Shown here piece by piece: positions 41,169 to 51,847 of a DNA stretch of 64,000 nucleotides. Positions within the stretch are counted from its first letter, which is position 1, and every line of letters starts with the position of its first letter. Under the pieces are notes generated by a model that was not told the DNA's origin, searched no databases, and saw only the letters and a program-made list of their open reading frames with translations. This DNA comes from Neosynechococcus sphagnicola sy1 (GTDB lineage Bacteria > Cyanobacteriota > Cyanobacteriia > Neosynechococcales > Neosynechococcaceae). The stretch spans positions 62,001-126,000 of the forward strand of contig NZ_JJML01000001.1 in the NCBI RefSeq assembly GCF_000775285.1. Reading direction: 5' to 3'. The position numbers and the translations under genes were made by a program.

Positions 41169-41533
41169 ATGCTAAAAGCTGCTTCAACCCCAGGGTGAAC
41201 TCAGTGTCATACAGCTGCTTCACCCCCCAACCTCACCCTACCGCTCAAGATTCTTCCAGATGGATCTGGCAGATAAAAAGTATTCGAGTCATTTTTTTGT
41301 AAAATGCTGGATGAGGTCTTGGTCGAACCATTCCAGAAATCAAAACGCTTTTATTCAACCTGGGAGCGGTTCAGCAAGTCTCCCTGGCGATCGCATTCCC
41401 CTGCCCTGAAGTTGGATCAGCTTGTCTGAGGTAAATCTTCTCCAGCATCAGGAGGTTGAAGATATCTGGCTCTCTGGAGGTAGATAACGGGTTGTGCTGG
41501 CAGGGAATTTATATTCATATTTTGAGGTTAATC
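41169..41533. other. Intergenic region before psbO
   Basis: No gene seen. A TAAAAT box at 41300-41305 is a fair -10 candidate for psbO, but no matching -35 is clear. A pair of similar 12-base pieces (AGCTGCTTCAAC and AGCTGCTTCACC, near 41180 and 41210) is a minor direct repeat. Confidence 0.3.
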
Positions 41534-42361
41534 ATGAGGTATCGCGCTTTCATCACTGCATTTTTGGCATTTTGCTTAGGGTTTTGTACCTTGTTCGCAG
41601 GTACTGCTGATGCGAAGAATGTTCCCCTAACTTACGACCAGATTAGAGGCACAGGTCTGGCTAACAACTGCCCCCAGTTGGAGGCCACCCTGCGGACTGC
41701 CATCCCCATTGATAAGGGTCAATCCTATGTCCTGAACAGCTTGTGCCTGCAGCCATCAGAAATTTTGGTCAAAGAAGAATCGGTGAATAAACGCCAACAG
41801 GCTGAGTTTGTCCCGACGAGGCTGATGACCCGGTTGACCTCCACCATTGAATCAGTTCAAGGGTCTTTGACCCCTAACGCCGATGGTAGCCTCACCTTCA
41901 CAGAAGAAGATGGCTTTGATTTTCAAGCAATTACAGTGCAACTGCCCGGTGGGGAACGGGTTCCCTTCCTCTTCACCATTAAGGGTCTGGTGGCAACCAC
42001 CCAGCCCGGTTTAGATACCATCAGCACCGCCACTGATTTCGAAGGCGAATTCCGCGTCCCCTCCTATCGCACCTCCAACTTCCTCGATCCAAAAGGTCGG
42101 GGTCTTTCGGCTGGCTACGAATCCGCCGTGGCGCTACCCGGAACAGATGATGCAGAGCTCACCCGTGAGAATATCAAGCAGTTTGATATTGGTAAGGGCA
42201 AAATCTCCCTGCAAATTGCCAAGGTCAATAGTGCAACCGGAGAAATTGCCGGTATCTTTGAAAGCACCCAGCCCTCTGAGACAGACATGGGTTCTAAGAA
42301 GCCCCTGGATGTGAAAATTCGCGGGACATTTTATGCCCGAATTGAACCTGCGGTCGGCTAA
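41534..42361 (+). CDS. psbO: Photosystem II manganese-stabilising protein PsbO
   Basis: Lumenal extrinsic subunit that stabilises the Mn4CaO5 cluster of photosystem II. The ATG at 41534 begins a signal peptide (MRYRAFITAFLAFCLGFCTL...ADA) for the thylakoid lumen. The mature protein starts about KNVPLTYDQIRGTGLANNCP; the two conserved cysteines (NNCPQL and NSLCLQP) form the known disulfide. GRGLSAGYESAVALP and DVKIRGTFYARIEP are diagnostic. Total 275 residues. A frame 78 bases longer exists but would place extra residues before the signal. A strong terminator follows. Confidence 0.98.
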   Translation: MRYRAFITAFLAFCLGFCTLFAGTADAKNVPLTYDQIRGTGLANNCPQLEATLRTAIPIDKGQSYVLNSLCLQPSEILVKEESVNKRQQAEFVPTRLMTRLTSTIESVQGSLTPNADGSLTFTEEDGFDFQAITVQLPGGERVPFLFTIKGLVATTQPGLDTISTATDFEGEFRVPSYRTSNFLDPKGRGLSAGYESAVALPGTDDAELTRENIKQFDIGKGKISLQIAKVNSATGEIAGIFESTQPSETDMGSKKPLDVKIRGTFYARIEPAVG

Positions 42362-42476
42362 TTTTTAGATCCACTTGCAAAGCTTTGACGACCACTGTTA
42401 CCGAACTGCTTCTGGGGTGACAGTTGGGTTTGAAGTCTGCTAAGTCATGGGACTTGATGTTAGAAAAGAGTTAGAA

Positions 42477-42500
42477 AAGGGGTACTTAACCCCTTTTTTT
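42477..42500 (+). terminator. Rho-independent terminator after psbO
   Basis: Stem AAGGGGT (42477-42483) and ACCCCTT (42489-42495), five-base loop, T-run to 42500. It sits within a longer open frame of the next gene, showing that gene starts later (42531). Confidence 0.88.
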
Positions 42501-42530
42501 GTTTGGAACCCCCTCATCCCCACTATCCCT

Positions 42531-43501
42531 ATGAATTTCAGTGCTGTTTTACCCACGTTTCTGATTACCCTACGGGAGGGGGTGGAAGCGGCTCTGGTGG
42601 TGGGCATTGTCCTCGCCTATCTGCAAAAAGCCAATCAACGTCGCTTGTACCCTTGGGTCTATGGCGGCATCGGCATCGGGATCCTGGGCAGTGTGTTGGT
42701 GGGAGTGTTGTTTCTGGGGCTGATGCAGCGATTGGGAAATGGCAATCAGCCCGATGCCCTTGTACTCCAACTACTGCTCAAAACCCTATTCGAGGGGGTG
42801 GCGATCGCCCTCCTGAGTTGGATGTTGATCTGGATGACACAACAGGCGCGGCAAATGCAAGCGGAGGTGGAGGCCGTTGTTGACTCAGCCCTGCAGCAGC
42901 ACCAGCAGGCGGGCTGGGGAATTTTGGGTCTTGTCGGCACCGCCGTTCTCCGGGAAGGGTTTGAGACAGTTGTGTTTATCGCCGCTCAATTCCAGGAAGG
43001 TATCCTTCCGATTCTTGGAGCCTTGGGTGGTTTAGCGGTGGCGGTGGGCATCGGTATCCTCCTGTTTCAACTCGGTGTCAAAATTAATCTCCGCTTGTTT
43101 TTTCAGGTCATGGGCGTTTTTCTGCTGCTGATTATTGGGGGGTTGGTAATTTCCATGCTCCGCCATCTCGATCAGACCCTGCTCCAGGCTTCTCAACTAC
43201 TCCAGGGGTCTGATGCCTGGTGTCTCTGGGGCGATCGCCCCAGAGACAATGCTGCCTGCATTCTCGGCCCCCAGGTTTGGGATACTTCGGCTGTACTCCC
43301 AGACCGCCAATTTCCCGGCATCATTCTCCATACCCTGGTGGGATATACACAGCACCTGTACCTGTTGCAAGCACTGGCCTATGGACTGTTTTGGTTAACC
43401 GTGGGGGGGCTTATTTTCAAAGTCTCTCCGGGCGAAAGCTGGGGTTGTTCTCTGCAAGATCTCCCCAGGTCAAGGCTTCCCCAGGCTCAGCCGCCAAGTG
43501 A
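42531..43501 (+). CDS. FTR1-family iron permease, frame broken near the end
   Basis: High-affinity iron permease of the FTR1/EfeU family in the inner membrane. The two diagnostic REGxE motifs are TLREGVEAALVVGI (residues 12-25) and AVLREGFETVVFIAAQ. Seven hydrophobic segments are visible. The ATG at 42531 is chosen because a terminator for psbO lies upstream. After FWLTVGG the frame fails at seven G (43403-43409): one more base gives GGAYFQSLSGRKLGLF and a stop at 43499-43501, 323 residues. The unrepaired frame would end at 43583 inside the SRP RNA gene, which argues for the repair. No EfeO/EfeB partners are visible. Confidence 0.85.
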
Positions 43502-43546
43502 TCTGCTGAGATTTCTCCCAGCAGCGATCGATAGGCCATGTTATGC

Positions 43547-43655
43547 TTTGAGTGGCTCGGATCTATGCGATTACAACGCCTAAACTTTGTCAGGACCGGA
43601 AGGTAGCAGCAATACAGGATGCTTGCAATAGGCGTGGACTCCGGGTCACCTTTGT
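43547..43655 (+). ncRNA. ffs: Signal recognition particle RNA (small, 4.5S type)
   Basis: The conserved domain IV is clear: GTCAGGACCGGAAGGTAGCA, with the GGAA tetraloop at 43598-43601 closed by CC/GG. Helices below it pair CGCCTA with TAGGCG, and the base of the molecule pairs GTGGCTCGGA (43552-43561) with TCCGGGTCAC (43640-43649). This is the bacterial small SRP RNA that binds Ffh for co-translational targeting. The exact ends are estimates. Confidence 0.93.
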
Positions 43656-43853
43656 TTTAAAGGCTCAACATGGCTAATCCCTCATCCTCGGCAATCGCCC
43701 TCCTGTCATCGGTGTAACGATCGGTGTCATGGGACGTTACAAGTGGTAGATTAGCTGCATCAGTTCTGAGCAAACCCTGAATTGTTGCCCCTTGACACGG
43801 TAAAACATACCAGGTTGGAAGCTTCAGGGCACTACTTAGGGAGCGATGGGAGC

Positions 43854-44351
43854 GTGACTGAAATTACCACTCCAAACTTTCCAGATCAGCTGGCAGAAAT
43901 TGCCTACCTCCAGGAGGAGTTGCAAATCCGAGATCAGCTGGTGCAGCAGTTATCTCAAGAACTGTTCCGCATGGTGAAGGGAAATTCCCAGTTTATGACC
44001 GGTTCCTGCCGCTCTGGAGAAGCTGATCATGATGGCCCAGCTATCCAGGAGCAGGTCACAGCCCCCAACAACGGCGAGATTTACCAGCTACGGCAGTCGG
44101 TTCAGGAACTCACAGAGCGATGCCAAATGCTAGAGCAGGTGATTCAGGAATTCCCCCAAATCTACCGCCGCAAATTCACGGAGCGGATGCAAGTGGTCAA
44201 GGAAAGAATTTCCCTGCTCCAGCGAGAAAATCGGCGACTGCATTCGGAGTTACAGAGTGTCAGTTACCGTCTGGCCGTTAGAAGTCGCCGCTCTACGGAA
44301 GTAGATTTACCTCGGTTTCCTCGACTCAGTTCTGCGGGTCTTGGTTCGTGA
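43854..44351 (+). CDS. Coiled-coil protein of unknown function
   Basis: A Glu/Gln/Arg-rich soluble protein with two predicted coiled coils: QLAEIAYLQEELQIRDQLVQ near the start and a longer heptad stretch from EIYQLRQSVQELTERCQMLE to LLQRENRRLHSELQSV, ending in a basic tail. I use the GTG at 43854 (VTEITTPNF), ten bases after AGGGAG; an in-frame TTG at 43782 would add 24 residues. No named domain is recognised. Lies alone after the SRP RNA. Confidence 0.65.
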   Translation: MTEITTPNFPDQLAEIAYLQEELQIRDQLVQQLSQELFRMVKGNSQFMTGSCRSGEADHDGPAIQEQVTAPNNGEIYQLRQSVQELTERCQMLEQVIQEFPQIYRRKFTERMQVVKERISLLQRENRRLHSELQSVSYRLAVRSRRSTEVDLPRFPRLSSAGLGS

Positions 44352-44418
44352 TGGCAATTGACATCCCCTTCCTGAAGCCGTCAAGATCAGATTCAGTATT
44401 AATTTTTATAAGGTTTGC

Positions 44419-45045
44419 ATGTCTTTGGAATTTTTCTCCCTGGAGACAATCCAGGAACTTGCCCATCAATATGGCTACTGGGCTGTTTTCCTAGGCATCC
44501 TACTTGAGAATGCAGGCATTCCCCTCCCTGGCGAGACCATAACCCTCGTGGGGGGGTTTTTAGCGGGCAGCGGAGAGTTGAATTATCCCTGGGTGCTAGT
44601 GGTTGCGATCGCAGGAGCGGTGCTGGGAGATAACTGTGGGTACTGGATTGGACGCTATGCGGGCTGGCCGTTTCTCCTGCGCCTCGGTGGCTTCTTTCGG
44701 ATTTCAGAATCTCAGCTAGACCAAGCAAAAACTCAATTCAGTCAAAATGCTGCCAAGGCTGTCTTTCTCGGGCGGTTTGTTGCCCTATTGCGCATTTTCG
44801 CGGGTCCTTTGGCTGGAATTGCCCGAATGCCCTATTTCCAATTTCTGCTGTGCAACACGGCTGGGGCAGCCATCTGGGCGACGGTCATGGTGACCCTGGC
44901 TTTTTTGGTCGGGCATTTGATACCCCTAGATGAATTAGTTGCCTGGGTGGCTAAATTTGCCGCCCTGGCATTGCTGCTTGTTGTTGCCTGGATCTTAGTT
45001 CCTATCTGGATGGAGTCGCGACGTCACAAGCCCGATAATCTCTAA
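44419..45045 (+). CDS. DedA-family membrane protein
   Basis: Integral membrane protein of the DedA/SNARE-associated (VTT) group, 208 residues, implicated in lipid or cation homeostasis and recently in undecaprenyl phosphate recycling. Typical pattern: FLGILLENAGIPLPGETITL, GDNCGYWIGRYAGWP, then LGRFVALLRIFAGPLAGIAR, with the conserved arginines and acidic residues, and terminal hydrophobic helices. No operon partners; a 471-base region separates it from amt. Confidence 0.93.
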   Translation: MSLEFFSLETIQELAHQYGYWAVFLGILLENAGIPLPGETITLVGGFLAGSGELNYPWVLVVAIAGAVLGDNCGYWIGRYAGWPFLLRLGGFFRISESQLDQAKTQFSQNAAKAVFLGRFVALLRIFAGPLAGIARMPYFQFLLCNTAGAAIWATVMVTLAFLVGHLIPLDELVAWVAKFAALALLLVVAWILVPIWMESRRHKPDNL

Positions 45046-45516
45046 TGGTCTACCAAGAATTTTTTGATGGATTATCAACCCATGAAAAAATAACCATCTG
45101 TAAACTTCTTTCACCATCCACTCAAAGTTGACAGATTGCTAGATACGACAGAACTTATCGGGGTTGATCAACAGACTAATCTCAGCACTCAGCAGGCCAG
45201 TCTGATCCAAACTTGGGGATTTCCAGCGCCAGACCTCCCTGGCAAAACAAAAAAACGTAGCTACTGATACAGAATCACAGTCTTCAGAATTGATGCAATC
45301 ATTCTGAAGCGTGATTAATTTTCTCTATCTAAACAAAAAGGCTCATCAAAGTTAATCAGCCTAAACAGTTGCGACGATGACTGGCTTGCGGGTGATGAGT
45401 TGAGCTTAAAAGCCAGGGTTCTTTTTTGGACTTTGTGGCCAGACTGAGTTGAACCGGATTACTCCATCACACAGCCGTTGGATGTACTTAACTGAATCAG
45501 GGATCATTTGTTAGCG
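45046..45516. other. Regulatory region before the first amt gene
   Basis: No protein gene is supported. It holds a perfect NtcA-type box at 45257-45270; the remainder is AT-rich with no other clear feature. The transporter start is at 45517 after a leader of about 200 bases. Confidence 0.45.
45257..45270 (+). promoter_or_regulatory. NtcA binding site (GTA-N8-TAC) upstream of amt
   Basis: Exact GTA-GCTACTGA-TAC. NtcA is the global nitrogen regulator of cyanobacteria and activates ammonium transporter genes through this box, normally about 22 bases before a -10 element. The sequence there (about 45292-45298, TGATGCA) is only a weak -10, so the site is likely but its spacing needs testing. Confidence 0.6.
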
Positions 45517-47085
45517 ATGTTGAATCAAACACTCAGAAAAAATTCACCCAAGCGCCGAAGTCGGCAGACGTCCTTACGTTGGGATAGTCAGTGGCTGTCG
45601 CCCCGTTGGTATGCCGAGCGCTTAACTCCGAGCTGGCAAGCTTGCATTCCCCTCGGTTTACTGATCCTGTTGGGATGGGGCTATGCGGCGGTGGCTCAAG
45701 CACCGGTTGAGACTGTACAGCTAACCATTGAATCGGTGAATGAGACGGCCAACGGGCTAAAAGTGGGCCTTGACACCATGTGGGTAATGATCACTGCCAT
45801 GCTGGTGTTCTTTATGAATGCTGGCTTCTGCATGTTAGAAACGGGTTTCTGTCGCCAGAAAAATGCCGTTAACGTCCTGGCCAAAAACCTGATTGTGTTC
45901 GCGCTCTCGACGATTGCCTTCTGGGTAATTGGTTGGGGACTGATGTTCGGGGATGGCACACCCTGGATTGGCACCCAGGGTTTATTCTTCCTATCAGGAG
46001 CTGACAACAGTCCTGCTACGGGGGATGCCTACCAAGGTGTCTACAGTGCCATTAGCTGGACGGGTGTGCCGCTGAATGCCAAATTCTTCTTCCAATTGGT
46101 GTTTGCTGGCACCGCTGCCACCATCGTTTCTGGAGCAGTTGCGGAACGGATTAAGTTCGTTGACTTTTTGATCTTCAGCTTGCTGTTAGTGGGTATTGCC
46201 TACCCCATCACTGGCCACTGGATTTGGGGGGGAGGTTGGCTCGCCAAGTTGGGCATGTGGGATTTTGCTGGATCGACCGTGGTTCATGCCGTTGGCGGTT
46301 GGTCTGCCTTGATGGGGGCTGCATTCCTTGGCCCCCGGATTGGCAAGTACAGCTCAAACGGCAGCCCCAATGCCATGCCCGGTCACAACATGAGCATTGC
46401 CACCCTGGGTTGCATCATTCTCTGGCTCGGCTGGTTCGGATTTAACCCCGGCTCAACGATGGGGGTTGGGGATGGTTCCTTAATTGCCCATATTGCCCTG
46501 ACAACCAATACGGCGGCAGCGTTTGGTGGAGTTGCGGCAACGATTACTGCCTGGTTGGTGTTAGGAAAACCTGATCTGTCGATGATTATTAATGGGATTC
46601 TAGCCGGACTGGTGGCCATTACCGCTCCCTGTGCCTTTGTCAGTCTTGGGTCTGCCGCCGTTATTGGTGCCATTGGAGGGGTTCTGGTCGTGTTTGCAGT
46701 TGGCTTTTTTGATAGCATCAAGCTCGATGATCCAGTGGGAGCTACCTCTGTTCACTTAGTCAATGGTGTGTGGGGTACCCTTGCGGTTGGCTTGTTTGCG
46801 GTTGGCCCTGGAACCCCTCTCTATGGGGAAGGTTTAGGCCCGGCGGCGGGTCTGTTCTTTGGAGGTGGTTTCACTCAACTTTGGTATCAGTTTATTGGTT
46901 CTCTGGCAGTAGGCGGCATCACCGTACTGCTGTCCACTATTTTCTGGGTGGTGCTGAAGGCTTTCCTAGGGATTCGGGTCGAACCTCAAGAAGAGCTGGA
47001 GGGACTAGACATTGGGGAACATGGTATGGAAGCCTATAGTGGATTCCTCAAAGAGTCGGGAGTTGGACCCGCAGGTATCAGCTAG
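45517..47085 (+). CDS. amt: Ammonium transporter (Amt family), first copy
   Basis: Inner-membrane ammonium channel with eleven helices. Amt signatures: [68 protein letters not shown] and [19 protein letters not shown]; the pore histidines lie in VVHAVGG and SVHLVNG. The 522 residues include a 60-residue N-terminal extension with a signal-like hydrophobic stretch before AQAPVE. The ATG at 45517 follows an in-frame TTG nine bases earlier. The NtcA box upstream suggests nitrogen control. A second, distinct amt follows on the same strand. Confidence 0.95.
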   Translation: MLNQTLRKNSPKRRSRQTSLRWDSQWLSPRWYAERLTPSWQACIPLGLLILLGWGYAAVAQAPVETVQLTIESVNETANGLKVGLDTMWVMITAMLVFFMNAGFCMLETGFCRQKNAVNVLAKNLIVFALSTIAFWVIGWGLMFGDGTPWIGTQGLFFLSGADNSPATGDAYQGVYSAISWTGVPLNAKFFFQLVFAGTAATIVSGAVAERIKFVDFLIFSLLLVGIAYPITGHWIWGGGWLAKLGMWDFAGSTVVHAVGGWSALMGAAFLGPRIGKYSSNGSPNAMPGHNMSIATLGCIILWLGWFGFNPGSTMGVGDGSLIAHIALTTNTAAAFGGVAATITAWLVLGKPDLSMIINGILAGLVAITAPCAFVSLGSAAVIGAIGGVLVVFAVGFFDSIKLDDPVGATSVHLVNGVWGTLAVGLFAVGPGTPLYGEGLGPAAGLFFGGGFTQLWYQFIGSLAVGGITVLLSTIFWVVLKAFLGIRVEPQEELEGLDIGEHGMEAYSGFLKESGVGPAGIS

Positions 47086-47130
47086 AAAGTTCTCTGATGT
47101 AGCTTTCAGGGAAGTTTGATTGGTTAATCA

Positions 47131-47162
47131 AGGGTTGCTTTACCCAATAGGCAACCCTATTT
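47131..47162 (+). terminator. Possible weak terminator between the amt genes
   Basis: Stem AGGGTTGC (47131-47138) and GCAACCCT (47151-47158), twelve-base loop, followed by ATTTTG. The short T-run makes it weak; it may only attenuate transcription into the second amt gene. Confidence 0.45.
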
Positions 47163-47340
47163 TGATCAACTTTCTCGGGTTGTGTCTGGTGTTGAATTTA
47201 GAAACTTCATCATCAAGACAAATATTTTTAGTGCTTTCTGATACAGAAGCCAAGTGTGAAGAATTGGTCAAATCTAATGCACAAGATATCTGTAGAACTA
47301 ATTCTATAGAACTCATTGAGCACTGAAGGGCAATAAGCAC

Positions 47341-48748
47341 GTGTTAAAAAAGTTCTAGTGATTGGGGCGATCGCACTTTGTATGTGCATCAGCTTCCCCA
47401 TGGGTTTGGCACTCGCAGCCGACGCACCCGTTGATCCAGTGCAGGCCGCAGCCGATGCAGCAGCAGCAGCTCAGTCAACTGGAGACACCGCCTTCATGTT
47501 GATCTGCGCTGCATTGGTGTTAATTATGACGCCGGGTTTGGCTTTCTTCTATGGTGGATTTGTGCGATCGCGCAATGTCCTCAACACCTTGATGATGAGC
47601 TTTATCCTCATGGGAATTGTGGGGACAATTTGGATCTTGTGGGGGTACAGTCTAGCCTTTGCCCCTGGCAGCTCTTTTATTGGTGGGTTAGAGTGGCTGT
47701 TTCTCAATGGCGTGGGGTTAGAAACCACGGACTACCTCAAAGGCACGGAACCAGCGGCAGTGGTCTCCTACGCTGCCACGATTCCCCATCAGACGTTCAT
47801 GATTTACCAGGCAATGTTTGCCATCATCACCCCCGCTCTGATCTCTGGGGCAATTGTCGAGCGGGTTAGCTTCAAAGCTTACTTCTGGTTCGTCCTCATT
47901 TGGTCAACCGTCATCTATAGCATCATTGCTCATATGGTATGGGCTAAGGGTGGCTTCCTAGGTTTGTACGGGGGTCATGGGTGCCCTAGATTTTGCTGGT
48001 GGTACCGTCGTCCACATTAGTTCTGGGGTGTCGGCCCTCGTGGCAGCTTGGGTGCTTGGCCCTCGCAAAACCTATCCGGGGAATACGGCTCCCCCCCGAT
48101 AATGTTCCCTTTATTTTGTTGGGGGCTGGGCTCTTGTGGTTTGGCTGGTTTGGCTTTAATGCGGGCAGTGCCTTGGCCTCTGGTTCCTTGGCAACGGTCG
48201 CCTTTGTCTCGACCAATACCGCTACTGCTGCCGCTGCCCTGATGTGGATCATTCTGGAGTGGGTGCTTCGGGGTAAACCATCAGCGGTGGGCATTGCCAC
48301 TGGAGCTGTTGCTGGGTTGGTGGGGGTAACTCCTGCCTGTGGTTTTGTCACCCCCATTGGTGCTCTGTTGATTGGTGCTATCACCTCCACGGCCTGCTTC
48401 TTTGCCGTGAGTTTGAAGGCAAAGCTGCAATTTGACGACTCCTTAGATACCTTCCCAGTGCATGGAGTTGGCGGTACGGTTGGGGCGATCTTGACCGGTG
48501 TGTTTGCCACCAAGGCAGTCAACGCGGCCGGCGGAGATGGGTTGCTGTCCGGCAATCCGGGTCAAGTTGTGACCCAGATTATTGCCGTCTTGATCACCTA
48601 CGTCCTAGCAGGTGTGGGCACCTTTATCATTCTCAAGCTTTTAGATGTCACCATTGGTCTCCGAGTCAAACCGGAGGCGGAACAACTAGGCCTCGATTTT
48701 GCTGAGCATGGGGAAGAAGCTTATGCTCAAGACATAGACATGGCTTAA
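47341..48748 (+). CDS. amt: Ammonium transporter (Amt family), second copy, frameshifted
   Basis: Ammonium channel of a different subtype from its neighbour: [68 protein letters not shown] and [15 protein letters not shown] are all present. Breaks: five G at 47970-47974 (four give [20 protein letters not shown]) and seven C at 48091-48097 (six give [16 protein letters not shown]). The N-terminus is probably also split: from GTG 47341 with one more A in the run 47346-47351 it reads [16 protein letters not shown], a proper signal peptide; otherwise translation starts at GTG 47358. Repaired length is 468 residues. A good terminator follows. Confidence 0.9.
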
Positions 48749-48784
48749 CCCCTGCCCCAAGGAGTTGAATTTGTCTCCATTGAA

Positions 48785-48818
48785 ATCCTCTGAGGCCAGT
48801 TGTCTCAGAGGATTTTTT
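48785..48818 (+). terminator. Rho-independent terminator after second amt
   Basis: Perfect 10-bp stem ATCCTCTGAG (48785-48794) and CTCAGAGGAT (48804-48813), nine-base loop, then a T-run to 48818. Confidence 0.9.
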
Positions 48819-48961
48819 GATCTCGGTCGCGGAACATCTATGGCAGGGATGCAAATCCCGGCAGCTCCCAAACGGGCGAGACGTTTTATGATTGAGTAGA
48901 CTTAGCCCACATAACCCTGCGAAAAACGCTGGGTTGCGACCCACTCAGGAACAATCAGCGG

Positions 48962-50194
48962 ATGGATACCAAAGCTTTTAAACGATCCCTACACCATTCT
49001 GAGAACTACCACCGCAAGGGGTTTGGGCGGGAAGCAGAGGTCACAAACCTTTTGCAGTCAGAATACCAAAGTAGTCTGATTCAACACATTCGCACCCACC
49101 ACTATCGCCTGCAACGGGGAGAGGTGACCATTCGACTGGCAGAGTCCTTTGGCTTCTGTTGGGGAGTAGAACGGGCGATCGCCATGGCCTATGAAACCCG
49201 CCAGCAGTTTCCAGGACAGCGGATCTGGATTACCAACGAAATTATCCATAATCCCTCCGTGAATCAAAACTTGCGAGAGATGCAGGTGGAATTTATTCCC
49301 GTCGAGGCTGGGCATAAGGACTTCTCCGTTGTCACGGGAGGCGATGTTGTGATTTTGCCAGCCTTTGGTGCCAGTGTTCCAGAAATGCAGCTCCTCCACG
49401 AGCGTGGTTGCACCATTGTCGATACCACCTGTCCCTGGGTTTCTAAGGTTTGGAATACGGTAGAGAAGCATAAAAAAGGCACCTATACCTCCATTATTCA
49501 CGGCAAGTATAATCACGAAGAAACCATCGCCACCAGTTCCTTTGCGAGCACCTATTTAGTGATCCTAAACTTGCAAGAGGCTGAATACGTCTGCAATTAC
49601 ATCCTGCAGCGGAGTGAAGATCCAGAAGAGCGGCTCCGCCAACGCCAGACATTTCTGGACAAATTCCAGGGCGCCTGTTCCGAGGGGTTCGATCCGGATC
49701 AGCATCTAGAGCGGATTGGCATTGCCAACCAAACTACCATGCTCAAAGGTGAAACCGAACAAATTGGTAAATTGTTTGAGCATACGCTGATGCGGAAGTA
49801 TGGTCCTACCAACCTCAACCAACACTTTCTGAGTTTCAATACCATTTGTGATGCTACCCAGGAACGTCAGGATGCGATGTTAATGCTGGTGGAAGAATCC
49901 TTAGACTTAATGGTGGTGGTGGGCGGCTTTAATTCTTCCAACACCACCCACCTGCAAGAAATTGCCATTGAGCGAGGCATTCCCTCCTATCACATTGATA
50001 GTTCAGAGCGGATTGGTCCAGGGAACCAGGTTGCCCACAAGCCCCTGAATCAATCCTTAGAAGTGATGGAAAACTGGTTGCCGGGTGGGGCAATTGTGGT
50101 CGGGGTGACGTCAGGAGCCTCTACGCCCGATAAGGTTGTCGAAGAGATTGTCGAGAAAATCTTTGAGATTAAGTCCAGCCCGGTATTTGCTTGA
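48962..50194 (+). CDS. ispH: 4-hydroxy-3-methylbut-2-enyl diphosphate reductase
   Basis: Last enzyme of the MEP pathway, giving IPP and DMAPP for carotenoids, chlorophyll and quinones; an iron-sulfur enzyme fed by ferredoxin. The three cluster cysteines are in [21 protein letters not shown] and [12 protein letters not shown]. The 410 residues have the long N-terminus (about 60 residues before [11 protein letters not shown]) usual for cyanobacterial and plant Isp[21 protein letters not shown] closes the domain. Single gene downstream of the amt terminator; frame intact. Confidence 0.97.
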   Translation: MDTKAFKRSLHHSENYHRKGFGREAEVTNLLQSEYQSSLIQHIRTHHYRLQRGEVTIRLAESFGFCWGVERAIAMAYETRQQFPGQRIWITNEIIHNPSVNQNLREMQVEFIPVEAGHKDFSVVTGGDVVILPAFGASVPEMQLLHERGCTIVDTTCPWVSKVWNTVEKHKKGTYTSIIHGKYNHEETIATSSFASTYLVILNLQEAEYVCNYILQRSEDPEERLRQRQTFLDKFQGACSEGFDPDQHLERIGIANQTTMLKGETEQIGKLFEHTLMRKYGPTNLNQHFLSFNTICDATQERQDAMLMLVEESLDLMVVVGGFNSSNTTHLQEIAIERGIPSYHIDSSERIGPGNQVAHKPLNQSLEVMENWLPGGAIVVGVTSGASTPDKVVEEIVEKIFEIKSSPVFA

Positions 50195-50498
50195 AGATCG
50201 CCACGCTTTACCTTTACAGAAATCAATAGAAAAATCCATCGATCTCCTTGGTTTTTGTAATGGAGATGATCTTCTGCTATGAAACTCTCAGGATATGATA
50301 TGACCAGACTACTCAGTTTGCTGGTTTCTGATAATTTTCAGTAAAGGTCTAAATACTGTATCTATAGTTACTGACTTTTAGTTGTGAAAATGAACTGATT
50401 GTGGCCACCAAGCAATGCTTGGACTATATCCCTTGATAGTTCTTAAAACCTTGAAGCTCACTGAGTTCTGTGCCGCTTATTCCAGACTATTGACGCTC

Positions 50499-50783
50499 AT
50501 GACTATCTACATTGGAAATCTGTCCTATCAGGCTACGGAAGACGATCTCAAAGCCGTCTTTGCCGAGTACGGTGCCATCAAGCGAGTTGTACTGCCAATT
50601 GATCGGGAAACCGGACGAATGCGGGGTTTTGCCTTTGTCGAAATGGTGGTAGACGCTGATGAAGACAAAGCGATTTCTGAGTTAGACGGAGCCGAGTGGA
50701 TGGGACGGCAGTTGCGGGTGAACAAGGCAAAGCCCCGAGAAAGTAATCCCCGAGAGCAGCGTGGTGGCATGAGAGCCCAGTGA
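50499..50783 (+). CDS. RNA-binding protein, single RRM (Rbp)
   Basis: Small RNA-binding protein of 94 residues, the cyanobacterial Rbp type linked to cold response or mRNA localisation. RNP2 is IYIGNL (residues 3-8) and RNP1 is RGFAFVEM; the C-terminus is basic (NKAKPRESNPREQRGG). The ATG at 50499 gives the standard MTIYIGNLSYQ start; the frame is open upstream but not conserved-looking. It ends five bases from the convergent argC. Confidence 0.93.
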   Translation: MTIYIGNLSYQATEDDLKAVFAEYGAIKRVVLPIDRETGRMRGFAFVEMVVDADEDKAISELDGAEWMGRQLRVNKAKPRESNPREQRGGMRAQ

Positions 50784-50788
50784 TGGGG

Positions 50789-51847
50789 TTAGGGATAAAA
50801 GCAGAGATTGGGTAGCCCTAATTTTTCTTCCCAATTCATCAGAATATTTAAGCACTGAATGGCTTGACTTGCCTGACCTTTCATTAAGTTGTCAATGGCA
50901 GACAGGACGATCACCCGTCCTGTACGAGGATCAACTTCAACACTGATGTAGCATAGGTTGGTGCCAGCGGCCCATTTGGTTTGAGGATAGATACCCCCTG
51001 GGAGGATCTTTACCCAACCAGCTGTCCGATAGAAAGCACTATAAATAGTAAACAGATCTTCACGGGTCAGTCCTGGATCGCGCAGCGTGGCATACACGGT
51101 TGCCAAAATGCCCCGCACCATTGGAATTAAGTGTGGTGTGAACTGTACCAACACATCATGTCCCGCAAGATCACTACAAATCTGTTCGATTTCGGGGGTA
51201 TGACGATGGCGGGCAACCCCATAGGCTCCCAGAGAATTATCAGCCTCTGCCAGGAGTAGCTGAGTTTTGGCCTGACGACCACCCCCCGAAGCACCGGATT
51301 TAGCGTCAATAATAATACTTTCAGACGCAATCAAGCCCTGCTTTAGCAGGGGGGCGATCGCCAACAGACTGGCCGTGGGGTAGCAACCCGGACACCCCAC
51401 GAGTTGAGTGTCGGCAATGCGCTCCCGATAGAGTTCGGGTAACCCATAGACCGCAGATTCAGCCACCGCCTGATCTGCTCGCTCTCCACCGTACCAAGCG
51501 GTATAGGTTTCCAGGCTTGAGAAGCGATAGTCAGCAGATAAATCCAAAACCTTGCAGCCCTTAGCCAGAAGTTCAGGAGCCATCCGGTGAGCCAGCCCAT
51601 TGGGTAAGGAGAGAAACACCACTTGACAGCGCTGGGCAATCTGATCGAGATCAATGGACTCAATCACCAAATTGAGGCGGTGACCCAAGTGGGGATAGAG
51701 ATCTGAAAAAAGCTGTCCAGCACTGCTATCGCCCCCTAAATAGACCAATTCTGCTGCCGGGTGTTCTAACAAGAGTCGCACCAACTGCACTCCGCCATAT
51801 CCCGATGCACCGACAATTCCCACTGGTACCCGTGCTGACTCACCCAT
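50789..51847 (-). CDS. argC: N-acetyl-gamma-glutamyl-phosphate reductase
   Basis: NADPH-dependent third step of arginine synthesis. The N-terminal Rossmann motif is [18 protein letters not shown]; the catalytic Cys155 is in [18 protein letters not shown], and the [12 protein letters not shown]-like segment [14 protein letters not shown] and [17 protein letters not shown] are typical. Length 352 residues with the ATG at 51847; an in-frame TTG lies nine bases upstream. Its promoter region faces ribBA, which is divergent. Confidence 0.95.
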   Translation of the reverse strand: MGESARVPVGIVGASGYGGVQLVRLLLEHPAAELVYLGGDSSAGQLFSDLYPHLGHRLNLVIESIDLDQIAQRCQVVFLSLPNGLAHRMAPELLAKGCKVLDLSADYRFSSLETYTAWYGGERADQAVAESAVYGLPELYRERIADTQLVGCPGCYPTASLLAIAPLLKQGLIASESIIIDAKSGASGGGRQAKTQLLLAEADNSLGAYGVARHRHTPEIEQICSDLAGHDVLVQFTPHLIPMVRGILATVYATLRDPGLTREDLFTIYSAFYRTAGWVKILPGGIYPQTKWAAGTNLCYISVEVDPRTGRVIVLSAIDNLMKGQASQAIQCLNILMNWEEKLGLPNLCFYP

